A DNA stretch of 64,000 nucleotides, from positions 15,449,312-15,513,311 of the forward strand of contig NC_092675.1 of NCBI RefSeq assembly GCF_964355755.1. The letters run 5' to 3'. Below, piece by piece: positions 12,640 to 24,375 of this stretch. Numbering within the stretch: the first letter of the stretch is position 1; every line of letters begins with the position of its first letter. The notes under the pieces are model-generated. The model made no database searches. It was not told where the DNA came from and worked only from the letters and a program-made list of their open reading frames with translations. Both the position numbers and the translations under genes were made by a program. The DNA is from Antedon mediterranea (Eukaryota > Echinodermata > Crinoidea > Comatulida > Antedonidae).

Positions 12640-12716
<77 letters not shown>
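12640..12716. repeat. (TA)n microsatellite
   Basis: About 38 uninterrupted TA units, directly at the left boundary of the Penelope-like element. Confidence 0.98.
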
Positions 12717-12718
<2 letters not shown>

Positions 12719-12925
12719 GTTGCCCGTAAGCTCTGCTAACTTTTGTGGCTGTTTTACTTATCATTTTGATTTAGCTTTTTGCTTTTTTTTTGTATCTCCA
12801 TTGAGATCCAGCCACTGATACCAACAGCATTGTCATTTTTTTTAGTAATTTGCCTTTGGATTTATATATATTTTCTACTCTTTGTATCAATTTTGATCTG
12901 ATTTTGCTGTAATCCTGGAGGGTAC

Positions 12926-12958
12926 TTTGGATAACTTTATACTATGACGTTATCCAAA
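12926..12958 (+). ncRNA. Hairpin upstream of hammerhead-like core
   Basis: TTTGGATAAC pairs with GTTATCCAAA, a 10-bp stem with a 13-base loop, 14 bases before the CTGATGA motif at 12973. May be part of the same structured RNA. Confidence 0.45.
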
Positions 12959-12972
12959 TTCTTTCACTTGCA

Positions 12973-12999
12973 CTGATGAAGGGCTAGTGTTGCCCGAAA
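12973..12999 (+). ncRNA. Candidate hammerhead ribozyme core in PLE repeat
   Basis: CTGATGA, then a GGGC/GCCC stem with a 7-base loop, then GAAA: the invariant core and stem II of a hammerhead. Hammerhead motifs are established in pLTRs of Penelope-like elements. I could not find a convincing stem III and cleavage site, so activity is unproven. Confidence 0.4.
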
Positions 13000-13079
13000 G
13001 CTCTTCTAACTTTTCTGGCTGTTTTACTTATCATTTTGATTTAGCTTTTCGCTTTATTTGTATCTCTATTGAGATCCAG

Positions 13080-13163
13080 CCACTGATACCCACAGCATTG
13101 TCATTTTTTCAGTAATTTGCCTTTGGATTACTGAAAAAATGACAATGCTGTGGGTATCAGTGG
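13080..13163. repeat. Perfect 36-bp inverted repeat, 12-base loop
   Basis: Arms 13080-13115 and 13128-13163 are exact reverse complements. This is the junction between the second pLTR and the inverted flap of the PLE, a signature of Penelope-type integration. Confidence 0.9.
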
Positions 13164-14265
13164 CCGACGGATGTATTTTAAATTACAAACAAAGGAGCCG
13201 ACGCATGTATTTTAAATTACAAACAAATTCCAGGCAAAACACCTACTAAAGCTCATTTACGTGAACTGGTCATGTTGATTTTAACCAACAACAATTTTAT
13301 TTTTGGGAAATGACCATTACCTTCAAATTCATGGCACAGCGATGGGCACAAAAATGGCGCCATCTTTTGCAAATTTATTTATGGGACAATTTGAAGCCAA
13401 TTTTCTGTCCCCCCAACCAAATAAACCACTTGATCTGGACCCATGGTGAAGATAATTTGGAATCTTTTCTTCTCAATATTAATTCAGCCCACCTAACTAT
13501 CAAATTTACAGCTACCAAATCCACTAGTAGCGTTGATTTTTTGGACACGATAGTGACCATAGAAAATGGTACACTCAAAACTGACCTATTCCGTAAACCC
13601 ACGGATAAAAATATGTACCTGCTCTCTAGCAGTTGTCACCCCCGACACTGTACTAAAAACATACCGTACAGTCAAGCATTACGTATCAGACGTATCCGTT
13701 CTTCAGATTTAGATTTTCAGAATCGTACTGAAGAACTAACCAGACATCTCCGGAATAGAAATTACAAGAAGGAATACATCGAAACTGCTATAAAGAAAGC
13801 AAAAGATATTCCTTGATGTCAAACACCGACGTACAAACCACGTCATCCAAAAAATTCGACCAGAGTGCCATTGGTCACAAACTATCACCCATTACGGGCT
13901 ATTATTGAGAAACATATGCCCATTCTACAGTCCACTCATTATTGCATTTTGTAGACCTCCCAACCTTCGTGATATATTAGTCAGATTCAAATTTAAGAGT
14001 GAAATTAACTCTCATGACAGCCAAAATTTGGGCAGTCACCTTTGCGGCAAATCTTGCAAAACTTGTTCATTGGTTGATTCTACTGACAAATTTGAGAGTA
14101 ACCAAACTGGCCGCATTTTTCGGATAAGACAATCAATTAATTGTCTAACCAAAAACGTCATTTATCTCATATACTGTAATATTTGTGGCACATTTTAGAC
14201 GGCATCAGATGACGGCAGAGTGAACGGTCACGCGCTTTCTTAGCTCCCGAGTCTAGCATTTAACA

Positions 14266-14875
14266 ATGAACCAAACTAGACAAACAAGGAAGAATGCGAG
14301 CCAAGCTGTACCGGACGACATTGACTTCGAAAGCTTTGTGAAACAGTCCCTCGAAAAGATTCTAAAGTCACAGGAAGCATTATAAACTAAATTATCGAAG
14401 TCTCAGACTTTAACGATAAACGAATAAAGGAACTAGAAAAGAAAGAAGCAGTTAAAGACAAGAAATGTAATGAATTGGAATTAAAACTAGAGCAAGTAAG
14501 TGGAGAACTAGAAAGGATTAAGCTTGAAACGAATAAAGCAGAACGGTTTTCCCGAAGAAACACTATAAGAATTATTGGTTTAAAGAAGAAAGAAGGAGAA
14601 AACTGCATTGAAAAAATGGAATCTTTTTTGAACGACACATTCAAAATTAAAGTAAACATATAACGGGCACACTGGGATGGAAAACCAAACGCCGACCACC
14701 AGCAACAAATGTTAGTGAAACTCCTATCATATAGAGAAAAGGTTTCCATCATGAAAGCCCGAAGGCAAGGCCTTAAAGACGAACCTATTTTTATCGTCGA
14801 CGACCTTACGACCATAGATTTGGCTGAAAAAAGAAAATGGAGTCGCGAAGTTCACAGCCTCTACCAGATCATCAT
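14266..14875 (+). pseudogene. LINE ORF1, L1-type coiled coil and RRM-like region
   Basis: N-terminal acidic/Lys region, stop at about 14383, then a coiled coil (ELKLEQVSGELERIKLETNK), the RRM-like start RRNTIRIIGLKKKEG, and the C-terminal block GKPNADHQQQMLVKLLSYREK with DEPIFIVDDLT. This order matches Transposase_22-type ORF1 proteins, which chaperone the LINE RNA. At least two frameshifts. Confidence 0.75.
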
Positions 14876-15370
14876 AAATGGAGATTTCAATCACTGTACT
14901 CTAAAGTGTATATACAGAGTGTATACTACTATCAGCACGTCGCATGTAATACTAGGCTGAACAATAAACTAGACCTTTGCTATTCTAATAAAGAACGCTT
15001 ACATGTCTACCAAGTTGCCAGGATTGGGAGACCATAATCTGGTTATGTTACAACCAAGATACACCCCGCTCCACAATATGAGCATACCCAAAAAAATCAC
15101 CGTAAAGAGATGGACAAACGATGCGATGCTACAACTGCAAGGTGCACTAGAAGCAACTGATTGGGACTGTTTTAAAAACAATTGTAACTCCACACATGAT
15201 TTGACACAAACTGTAAGCGACTATATCTGTTTCTGTAGTAAATTAGTTATTCCTACAAAAGTAATTAAAGTGCACAGTAATAATAAACCGTGGATAACCA
15301 ACAGAGTTCGTGCAGTAATACATAAGAACAAAAAAAAAACAAATACAAATAAAAAATCGAAAGCCAGTTC
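14876..15370 (+). pseudogene. LINE endonuclease C-terminal part and linker
   Basis: Shows GDFNHC, then LDLCYSN, GDHNLVMLQPRY (the S/G-D-H catalytic His motif) and the linker NNKPWITNRVRAVI, as in fish Rex1/L2 elements. Broken by a frameshift at about 15003. Confidence 0.8.
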
Positions 15371-15382
15371 ACGAATAATAAT

Positions 15383-17002
15383 ATGAAGAATGTATGGGAA
15401 GGTATGAGACTTATGAGCGGTTTCAGAAATGCTAGCAAAGATTTTACAAGTTTGCCACAAATGTCCACTGAGTATGCTAATGAGCTTAATGTATTTTTTA
15501 ATCGATTCGATGATGCATATGATTTTACAAACGAGAGAGCTATCCGAAATCAAATGATAAACTGTTTAGAAGATGATGCAACTTTTGTAATCACAGAAAA
15601 TAATGTTAGGAAAAAAGTTTAAGAAATTAGATAAATCGAAATCAGCAGGCCCTGATAAAATTTCACCCCGTATTCTAAATTCATGTGCAGATCAGCTATG
15701 TAGTACCTTTTGTTCAATCTATAATATGTGTTTAGTCACTGAAGCTATCCCCTCCCTCTGGAAAATTTCATCCATCGTTCCCGTCCCTAAACGTAAACCT
15801 GTTAAATGCCTAAACGATCTTAGACCTATAGCGTTAACTTCTATAGCAATGAAAGTATTCGAGAGACGTGTCCTAAATGTATTCAATCCTATTATTTCGC
15901 CTTCCTTAGACCCTTTGCAATTCGCATATAGAAATAATCGTAGCACTAAAGATGGTGTATTATTTAAGCTAGACAAATTGTATTCACACCTTGGTAATGG
16001 TACACGTGGCAATTATGCCAGAATCATGTATTTTGATTTTAAATCCGCCTTCAATACCATTCAGCCACATTTATTAGTTGATAAATTGATTAAGTTAGAT
16101 GTGCCACGTGTCTTCATTGCACTTTTCTTTGATTTCATGACATGTCGTACACGGTTTGTTAGACTTGCTTCTCAGACCTTTTTAGACCTTATTTTCTCAA
16201 ATACGGGAGGACCTCAAGGGACAGTGTGGGCTTCTTTTATTTACTGTATTTATACATTTGATTACAGATCCACCTCGAGTTTATGTCCTCTAGTGAAATA
16301 TGCAGATGATTCTGCACAGATATGCCTCTTCTGAATTCAATGAATGGTTCTCTTCTGAAATACAAGGCTGAGATTGTGAGATTTGTTCAATATTCTAAGA
16401 AACATTTTTTTTTAAATACATGTAAGTAAAACGAAGGAAATGATAATTGATTTCCGGAAAAAGAAAGAGCATCATGAACCAATATCTATACTAGACGATA
16501 ATGTCGAAGTGGTTTGTACCTTTAAATATTTAGGCATCACATTTAACAATACATTGACCCGGTCTGATCATATTGACACCTTGATAAAAAAGATGAATAG
16601 CAGGCTATATTGCCTTAGGAAGATGAATAATTTCAATGTGGACAAGAAGATCCTAATATTTGTTATAATGCTGTAATCTGCCGTGTCTGGTTGTATTGTA
16701 TAACAGCGTGGGGCGGTAATGTCGGGAAGGGAGATAAAAGTAGAATTGAAAGAATAGGAAGGAAGGTAGAGAGGATGGTCGGTCAGGGGCGGAGGTCGGT
16801 TGATGATGTCTATCACGACTGCGCCTTGCGTAAATTTGTGTCTGTCACGAAAGATGAAAGTCATCCTCTTTTCGAGAGGATAAACTGTCACCTGAATGTG
16901 ACAAGTGGTAGATATCGTCTGCCGGCCTCCCGCACTGAACGATATCTTCTCTCCTTCCTTTCACAAGCCATTAAACTTTTTAACAAAAATCACAAGCGAT
17001 GA
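15383..17002 (+). pseudogene. LINE reverse transcriptase
   Basis: Motifs in order: SKSAGPDKISPRIL, WKISSIVPVPKR, DLRPIALTSIAMKVFE, DPLQFAYRNNRSTKDG, MYFDFKSAFNTIQP (catalytic Asp), GGPQGTVWASF, and VKYADDSA at 16293-16316 (catalytic YADD at 16299-16310). Thumb region FKYLGITFNN and a C-terminal YRLPASRTERYLLSFLSQAI follow, with a natural stop at 17002. Frameshifts at about 15600, 16335 and 16680 make it non-functional. Confidence 0.92.
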
Positions 17003-17934
17003 AATAGTTATATAATTATAATACAAATATACTGTATACTGTAAATAGTTCTGCATTTTATTGTTTATATATAAATCTGTCGAGTATGTTTTTTTAGTAA
17101 TGTAATTTCAATTGTTGTAATGTAATTTTTAATGCAAGCAATGGAATTTCCAGAAATGGATGAGAATAAAGTATGGATCTATGAATCTATGAATCTAGAC
17201 AGGAGTTAAACTTCGATTTGTAGCGGGGAAATGGCGAAATGGAGGAGTCGCCTATACATTAAAAAAAAAAAACGAGTAGGCGAGTTGAGTTTGTGTTCAC
17301 AACTAGAAACTTTATTTGTATTGACTATTATTCCTTTAATTAGACAATTATTTTACAAACTAATTTTAGGCCTTACTTTACTTAAAATTTATATTTACGA
17401 CTCGGGAGTTAAAATTCAGCACGCCGCCATTTTATGGCTTTGTTTGAATCCCAGGTGTGTCACTACGGTATCGGTATGTTAGTATTTGTCTCTAATTTAC
17501 ATAACTACTCTTGTTTTTTTATTTTTGATTACTTTACTTTTTATTTATCTACTTCTCTGTGATTTATACTTATTATTTCCTCACAAAATCCAGACTCTTG
17601 TTATTCCATATATGTATTGTATATTAAATATCCGCATAAGTTGTTTTTTCGTAATGACTCTTTGAAATTCATGACAGTTTGATTTTATATAATATACTTT
17701 TATCTTGTTTATTTTGCTTTTACTTCTTAAAGCATGATGATAATAATTGTGTTTTAGTTCTATTTGTTTTAATAGTTTGAGTTGATTATGAAATAAGCAC
17801 TTATCACTAGTAGTACAGGGCAATCATAATACATTGAATTTATAAGTATTTAATCAATTAATTAAATGTATTGAAATATAACTGTAGATATGTATTCTAT
17901 TCTATAAACAATATACAGCATTATTAGACAATAT

Positions 17935-17940
17935 TTTATT
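17935..17940 (-). promoter_or_regulatory. Candidate poly(A) signal of the GALNT gene
   Basis: Minus-strand AATAAA 54 bases after the stop codon, in AT-rich DNA. Other AATAAA-like hexamers occur by chance in this region, so this is only the nearest candidate. Confidence 0.4.
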
Positions 17941-17993
17941 CGTAAAACAGCACTAATTGGTTTGATATCCGAACTTATATTATTGTTACAGGT

Positions 17994-18134
17994 TCATGTT
18001 GTTCCTTTGTATTTGACGTCTTTTTCCCATTTAATATGCGGTTTATTCGAGCATGGAAGCATGATTACATGATCAGCATCAGTTGTTGGAAGGGCCAGGC
18101 ATTTTCCGCTGATTTTATGAACAATGTGCATAAC
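17994..18134 (-). CDS. GALNT exon 11: lectin repeat gamma and stop
   Basis: Codes residues 637-682 and a TGA stop at 17996-17994. Third repeat: ISGKCLAL in place of CLD, a Cys in MLPCS and H-I-K-W where QxW is expected, so this repeat has probably lost sugar binding. The protein ends in VKYKGTT, without a retrieval or anchor signal. Confidence 0.9.
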   Translation of the reverse strand, partial: VMHIVHKISGKCLALPTTDADHVIMLPCSNKPHIKWEKDVKYKGTT

Positions 18135-18460
18135 CTACAATGTAAAAATAGAAGATATACCGCTACATAACATTTTAAAGAAAGAAAGTAATGTTGGACT
18201 TATTGAATTGAGATAGTACGTCATCTTATGTCACCTGGAGCTATTATATTATAATGTTTATAAAACCGTTAGAACGAGCTAATTTCGATTTGCATCCACA
18301 TGAAGAAGTTCTCGCACAACAGTGTGGTGTTTTAAGTCACGTGGTGCACGTGTGTCCAGAAATCGTTTTCCCTCCCGACAAAAAAATGTGTAGACATTGC
18401 TTTTGTGATTTTGAAATCAGTACACTCTATATAAATCGATTTGTTTTCAAAGATACTTAC

Positions 18461-18595
18461 CTTGTCTCTATACTCCCAAACTTGATTTCCGCCATTTTTA
18501 TGACAGTTTAACATTACTATTTTAGAATCACTTATTGAGTAATCTAGGCAAAGAGTCTTCTGCATTAGCTCCCCTTGTGCGGTCATTACAAATAA
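18461..18595 (-). CDS. GALNT exon 10: lectin repeat beta
   Basis: Codes residues 592-636 in phase 0. Second ricin-type repeat with CLD (TLCLDYS), a Cys in LNCHK and a canonical GGNQVWEY, so the QxW motif is intact. This is the best-conserved lectin repeat here. Acceptor follows TTTTCTTAAG; donor GTAAGT. Confidence 0.92.
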
Positions 18596-18838
18596 CTTAA
18601 GAAAATGAGGAAAATAAAAAAAAACAATATTTTTTAATAATGGTCATGATCACCAGATCATGTAATTGTCATTGAGCAGTAATCGCCTAACCTCTTAAAC
18701 TAATTGTCTAATTCAACTTTGTTGTATACTCGTTTTCATTAGGTGCACAAAATCAGTGCAAACTTTCTCAACTTTTGATTGAAAATTACGTGCGATTTTC
18801 ATTTACTAATACTACTAAAATGTATAATAGAGTCCTAC

Positions 18839-18937
18839 CTGTGTTGTCTTGGAATATTCATTAACGCAATTATATCCTGTGACAGTGTGTTTTACTGCAC
18901 CGGTGTCAAGACACATTTTCTTGTGAACATTCATAAA
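18839..18937 (-). CDS. GALNT exon 9: lectin repeat alpha
   Basis: Codes residues 559-591 in phase 0. First ricin-type repeat: the CLD motif (KKMCLDTG, residues 567-569) and a following Cys in GYNC. The usual G-G-N-Q stretch is replaced by a divergent NEYSKTTQ. The Gln is followed in exon 10 by Leu-Phe, matching the QxF form of repeat alpha in other GALNTs. Confidence 0.88.
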
Positions 18938-19737
18938 CTACAATAGAACAGAATAAACAAACAGTGTTAAAATTACAGTAAAATAAAACATTATGATTAT
19001 AATTATTATTCTCATGGTCGCCATGTAGCCAAATATCTAGCTCAACAAAAATGTTTATTTTTTATGTTTTTGAATTTGGTATGTATTCCGTAAAAATTCT
19101 TTATATTTAGCTATAAGTGACAGTGTTCAATGCCAAAATCGGCTGATAATTTAATAGATATTAAAGATTACAAGTTAGAGAATTATATTACGATCTATGT
19201 ATGGGAGACAAGTAAGTTAGTAAGTCACAACTAAAATACAGGTAAAATCATTGTTCCTCCTATACATTTTAGTGCAAAATACCGCCACTGACAATCAATT
19301 GGAGTTATGCAGATCACGATATAGTGTGCCGCATTCTCTGAGTAGCAAAAATCGAATTGGGTTAGCAACACATTTCTATTTTGCGAACAGAATGGTCGTG
19401 TTTCGGCCTCTTTAACCACGCATCCTCTCTGTTAATACAAATTTTAAGTTAAGACAAATCTTTCCCTCAAGCCCAATTTTCTGTCATTTTATGGAATTAA
19501 GGGCTATTTTGTCTCTGCTGAGCATCCCTGTGATGTCTACTTCGAATTGGAAAATAATTACGGTAGTATATACATTATAATTGGGGTTTTATGGGTGAAT
19601 GTTCATTTACTAATTAAACTATTTAAGCCAGAACTTATGCTGTATGCTTTTTAATTTTTAGTATGAGTTTAATTGCCGCAGTTTCTGAGTAGCAAAATAG
19701 TGTTTCTTGAATCTTTAATTACTAAATGTTCACTTAC

Positions 19738-19866
19738 CCTTCCAATAAAATGATAGTCTAAAGGATAAACTGACTGAGGATAAACATTTTTCAGATACCA
19801 CTTAAACGATTTGCATCCAAGTTTATGACGAAGTTCTTTACGTTTATCTACATTTCCAAAATCAAC
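19738..19866 (-). CDS. GALNT exon 8: linker to lectin domain
   Basis: Codes residues 516-558 in phase 0. Contains the near-invariant R-K-E-L-R[17 protein letters not shown] block that closes the catalytic domain. The last ten residues (LDYHFIGR) lead into the lectin domain. Donor GTAAGT, acceptor after TTCATTTTCAG. Confidence 0.95.
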
Positions 19867-20264
19867 CTGAAAATGAAGTAAAAATATAAGTTGGAAATTT
19901 GAAATATCCTATGATTAACTTCAATGACGGTTATCCATGTTATTTAATTTGTTGCGGTGATTGTTTAATTTAATACAGTGCTTCTAAACTGTTGTCGAGT
20001 TAATTTGCGTGATTAAAAAAAAATATGTTGCAAAATTATGTAATTACATGATTTTATTTTATTATTATTTGTTATTTTAAGTGACTTATATGATTTTATC
20101 GCGTAGCTAGTTTTAATTTTTGCGATTTATTCTTAAATTGTGTAAACCTACAATTTTTGTTGGTATCCAAAGTTAGGGACTTAATTAATATTAAAGTAAT
20201 AGGCGTGAAAGGTATATTTTGGCATAACGGTATATCATTAACTTAGACAAAATAATAGTAATAC

Positions 20265-20453
20265 CTCTCGTTTTCCTGGATTGTAGGCATAATACAAATC
20301 TTTATAGTCGTCCAAAAATACTTCGACAACTCTTAGTACATTACGCTCAATCGAATTCATATTACTTTTATCAAAATACGGTGATTTTTTTCTAAAAATA
20401 TGACCAACATGAGAACAAGGAACAACCTCTATGACTCCTCCACATTGCCATAC
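20265..20453 (-). CDS. GALNT exon 7: end of catalytic domain
   Basis: Codes residues 453-515 in phase 0. Starts VWQCGG, then IEVVPCSHVGHIFRKKSPY, which holds the third metal-ligand histidine (His470 in GHIFR), and continues through the N-S-I-E-R-N-V-L-R-V-V-E-V-F-L-D-D-Y-K helix common to the family. It ends in a conserved Tyr-rich block. Intron to exon 6 is only 153 bp. Confidence 0.96.
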
Positions 20454-20606
20454 CTGTAGAAGCAGATTTTAAAGTTTTTTTTTACTACAAGAAAATCATT
20501 AAAAAACATACTTAAAAAACATAATTTTCTGAAATATGAATTGTATCAAGTGGTACGTAATTATTGTGAAGATGAAATTGAATAAATTAAACTGAATCCG
20601 ACAAAC

Positions 20607-20724
20607 CTTGAACGAGAGTTCTAGGTTTTCACTTCCCCATATTTCAAAGCCATCGTCGTACATACCAAGGTGCATGAAAAAGTCCCGATGAATAGAAAAA
20701 AGGCCACCTGCCATTGTCGGCGAT
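20607..20724 (-). CDS. GALNT exon 6: MAGGLF and WGxEN motifs
   Basis: Codes residues 414-452, one base completing Arg413 from exon 5 eighteen kb away. Contains [11 protein letters not shown] and the Gal/GalNAc-T motif as [13 protein letters not shown]. Nearly all family members have WGGENLE; here the second Gly is Ser (residue 444). Intron 5 is unusually long, so correct splicing across it is inferred from phase and sequence continuity (EPVR to SPTMAGG), both of which fit exactly. Confidence 0.95.
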
Positions 20725-21269
20725 CTGAAGATATAATTATATATTTAACATTAATCATGTTAATGTGTTAGTATGTTGTCTGGCCGATACGCTTGACCCA
20801 TAAATTATAATGGAAATAATAAAAATTGTACATTTTCAAAAGGTTAAAATGTATATTAATAAAATTAGTACTATATACAATATTTATATTATTTAAAACA
20901 ATCAATATATTAAAAACAGACATGAATACTACAGAGATACAACATTTTAAAAGCAATATCAAAAATACTATAAACATTACTTTATACTGGTAAAAAAAAT
21001 TTAAAATGCTAACTTTACTATGCTCAAATTGATTCAATTTAGATTATTCAGCGTTATACAACCTGATCGTATCAGTATGCCTATCTTTTATATCTCTCGG
21101 TTCTACATCTGATAGATCTATACAGATCATTTCTCTCGAAGCGCATTTTACGGGTGTTTTACGTCTTTCTGAATATTAGTGGTTTTAGATTTAATACATT
21201 TATGACATAGGCCTATTTTCCTTCAGCGAATAATTAATTTCTGTGATTAGTCCACATTTCTTCACGATG

Positions 21270-21345
21270 CGTTGGATCAAGTAGAGAATCGATCTTGCAA
21301 CCCTATGGCCATTGCCTCTGAGCCATCCAGCTCGTTGATCCAATT
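21270..21345 (-). repeat. Possible tRNA-derived SINE head
   Basis: Minus strand shows TGGCTCAGAGGC (A-box-like) and AGATCGATTCTC (B-box-like) at tRNA spacing. Stems are poor. Low-confidence call. Confidence 0.4.
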
Positions 21346-21896
21346 GGGTTTTACTTTGTATATGAATGAATAAAACATACATTATACGTAAGCATTTTAA
21401 TTGACCAATCAAAACAGGGTTGACACCTTTTCTTGAACTTTGTTTAGGTGACATTTCTGAGCATCCCAATGCTTCCGAAGACGTTGTTTCCGAAGACATG
21501 CCGAAGATGACGTTCTTGGTGACGTCACAGGTCTTTTAAATAAAATCAGAAAAAGTTTTGGCTCAGATATACTATTTCGTAGTATGTTTGTCAGCGTTTC
21601 CAACCCTCTTGAAACCATTCTAAAGGCCAATTTACACAGACGAGCGGTAACCGTAAGCGGTAAAGTTGAGCGGAAAACGCAAAAATAGAATCTATGTTAT
21701 TTCTTATGACCATTTACACAGAACGCGGAGCGAACGAGCGGTTGAGCGGAAATCCGCTCAGCATCGAAACAGATTCGATTTTGTGAAAATACCGCGCGGT
21801 ATTTATGGATTCTGGCCAACCAACGACATGATTGATATGACGTCATCTATCAACAACTTTTTTTTGCGTCCGTCGAGTGAAAGACGACAATATATA

Positions 21897-22690
21897 TAGA
21901 CCGGGCGCCCAGAAGATTTATTCATGTGAAAAGCCACAAAAGGTCTGTTGGGCTGATTATGTAGATATATGGCCAAGATTTAATAATCAATATTGCTGCC
22001 GGGTCCTATCCTGTAAATTTACCCTGGGGACACCAAATAGGAGGGGTAAAAAATGGATTTAATCATGTGAAAAGCCACACGGATAAAAGTTGTTGGACAT
22101 TGTTCCCATATGTGTATACAATGTTAAAACAGCAATGACAGCAACTTTATCCTGTAAGTTGCCCGAGACAGTAGCCCCAAGTGACCACTAAAAAATGGTG
22201 TTATTCATGTCAAGAGCCACACGGCTAATTCCTTTTGCATTGCAACTGTTACACATTGGGGTGCACAAAAATATCATTGACAGTAACTTTATCCTGTAAG
22301 TTGCCCCAAACAGTAGCCCTAGACAGTTGCCCAGAAATGCCCGTTGGGCTATACAAAATTTAATCACACGAAGAGCCACACGGCCAATTCCTTTTTTATT
22401 GGAACTGTTACGTCTTGGGATAGACGAAAATACCGATGACAGCAACTTTATCCTGTAAGTTTCCCCAGACAGTAGCCCCAGACAGTAGCCCATAAATGCC
22501 CGTTGGGTCTGGGCCTAAAAGATTTAATCACACGAAGAGCCACACAGTCAATTCCTTTTTTATTGCGTCTTGGGATAGACGAAACTACTCATGACAGCAA
22601 CTTTATCTTGTAGGTTTCCCCAGACAGTAGCCCCAGACAGTAGCCACACGGCCAATTCCCTTTTTATTGGAATTTTTATGACTTGAAATA
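21897..22690. repeat. Left inverted array, 140-160 bp unit, about 5-6 copies
   Basis: Units are marked by AGCCACACGG followed by ATTCC and CAGCAACTTTATCCTGTAAG. Occurrences of the first phrase at about 21931, 22071, 22212, 22373, 22536 and 22640. Mirrored by 27560-28300. Confidence 0.88.
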
Positions 22691-22753
22691 TACGAATGTA
22701 TTCACGACAGCACGTCGGCGGCAGGCTCCTTAACTTCAAGTTTACCCATCAAG

Positions 22754-24375
22754 TTACAATTTACATTTACCACCATGTGACACGAATACGGTTTTGTCAC
22801 CTATTATTGGACCATATTGATCATTCTGGACATCGTTTATAAGAAACTGTGCTAGAGCTTCCTTAAATTCTCCATTCTTTAATAGATCTATATACCTTTC
22901 TTTTGCTGTTGCTGATCCGCTCCAGTTATAATGAATGTGTTCTTGGCGTTCTACTCTGTACCTCTCTTTAATCTTTCGACATCTTTTATTGATTGTTCTA
23001 TATATTTGTCCAGCAACATGAGAATAGAATTTTCCAATGGCTAAAGATACCTTAATCATGATATCTGCAACGATTTTCCCATTATGTAGACACATTATGA
23101 CGAGGTAAAATTTCATGCAGAACAAGTCCGCCATCAAAGAGAGTTGTGTCGGTCGCAGGAATATCTTTCTTATGTGAACCAGATTGTCTTGTTTCTAAAA
23201 TCTTCGCAAAAATTGCCTTCTCTGTTTTTGTTGGAGTACCAACGAATGTGCAATGGAGCTAGTGGTATTTCAGTGATCGTTAGTACATACTGTAATGCAA
23301 ATCTGTAGTCGTCTTTGATAACAAGTATCCAAAAGCATCACGAACACCTTCAGCTGCACCAAGAGCTTTGTTGCATTTAACGATTTCTTCTTCATGTTTG
23401 AAGCAGTAAAATTGCGTACCTTTATACGCTTTACCGTCTTTAATAATCTTGTTTCGTCTGAAACACATTCTTTGTAAAATAGCTGCCGTGATAGGGCTCC
23501 TCTCTGTAGTGTTCCTAGCAAATATGTACTAGTTATGTCATTTACAGCTTTACCTGTAGCAATATTTACTAATGTGGTTGGTGAATTAGTGGGGAATGGA
23601 TTGCATGTACTATTTAGCTTAATGAGAAACTTGTCTACATCATTATTATCTCTCTCAATCCTCCGTCGACGTAACTGGTTAGCTGGTGTTTCACCGGGTT
23701 GAATTCCACTCATGGACTTCATTTCAGACACAGGCATACTCCGTTGAGTGAGACTTACGCAACAACGACGAAATGCACTCTCTGAGTTCGCAAAAGCTGT
23801 ATTTCCAGTTGCCGATGACGCAGCATCTCTGTTAACAGTTTGCTCTAATGTAAGATCTACGTTTTTTCGTTCGTCGTGTTGAAAAAGCACCGGCTTTTAA
23901 AACATCTAATGCTGCAGAGTCCAAATTCTTCATTTTTTTCAATAAAAAGTGACCCCCAACGAGCATAATTTGGCCGGTTCAGATTTCAACCAAATACGGT
24001 AGTACATTAATGTACAGAACCACATCATTCGTTATTACTGCACGCGCTGGAATTGACGATACAAGCGGTTGATCAGGTACACGTATAGCCCAATATGCGG
24101 CAGTGTTGCCAAATTCACCCTTTATAGGTACGATGTAAAAATTCTTCATATTCATTAAGAAGTATTAAGAATTCGTCACTGTCGGCAATTTGATTAGGCG
24201 CATTTATGTCGTCCGTTGGTATTGCTCGAACACTTTGTAGCAAAGTATCATCTTTCATAAAGTAGGTACCCAGGAATCGCTTAAACAATTCTTTCTCAAA
24301 GGCCATAGCAATGATTTGATGTATTCTGGTGCATCGGTTGTATAATTTACCATGGATGAAACCATTATCAATCAA
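22754..24375 (-). pseudogene. C-terminal part of uncharacterised transposon protein
   Basis: Frames in order on the minus strand: 24375-24115 (GKLYNRCTRIHQIIAMAF), a broken stretch to 23890 (LDVLKAGAFSTRR), 23890-23270 (EQTVNRDAAS, then RCCVSLTQRS, EMKSMSG, CNPFPTN, LVNIATGKAV), 23468-23280 (VRDAFGYLLS) and 23137-22754. The modules LVNIATGKA, NPF, GxFSxRR and DQxxEQxxNRD recur in this order in a family of unnamed proteins I recall from cnidarians, lancelets and echinoderms. Function unknown. At least four frameshifts. Confidence 0.6.

Larger units (their letters stand above)
12718..14196 (+). mobile_element. Penelope-like element 1, 5'-truncated, with tandem pLTR-like repeats
   Basis: Begins with two tandem copies of a non-coding block (about 12718-12866 and 12988-13130), then a short inverted flap, then a 5'-truncated ORF. 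Tandem terminal repeats plus an inverted flap are typical of Penelope-like retroelements. The coding part starts in the RT just after the Asp motif region and continues through the thumb (VDFLDTIVTIENG, LFRKPTDKNMYLL) to the start of the GIY-YIG region (NVIYLIYCNICG) where it stops at about 14191. Nearly the same sequence, more complete, is at 46.5-47.96 kb. A frameshift and a 33-bp direct duplication (about 13163-13228) are visible. Confidence 0.88.
14197..17200 (+). mobile_element. L2/Rex1-like LINE, ORF1 to 3' tail, with internal deletion
   Basis: Runs from a short 5' region through an ORF1 (ATG at 14266), the endonuclease C-terminal part, RT and 3' UTR, ending in GAATCTAT repeats near 17195. 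ORF1 passes straight into the middle of the endonuclease (HSLYQIIINGDFNHC) at about 14870, so the ORF1 end and the endonuclease N-terminus are deleted. Several frameshifts. It truncates PLE1 on its left, so it is younger than, or recombined with, that element. Confidence 0.88.

Noticed and set aside
12627-12818. ORF with Tyr-Ile repeats
   Set aside because: Translation of the TA microsatellite.
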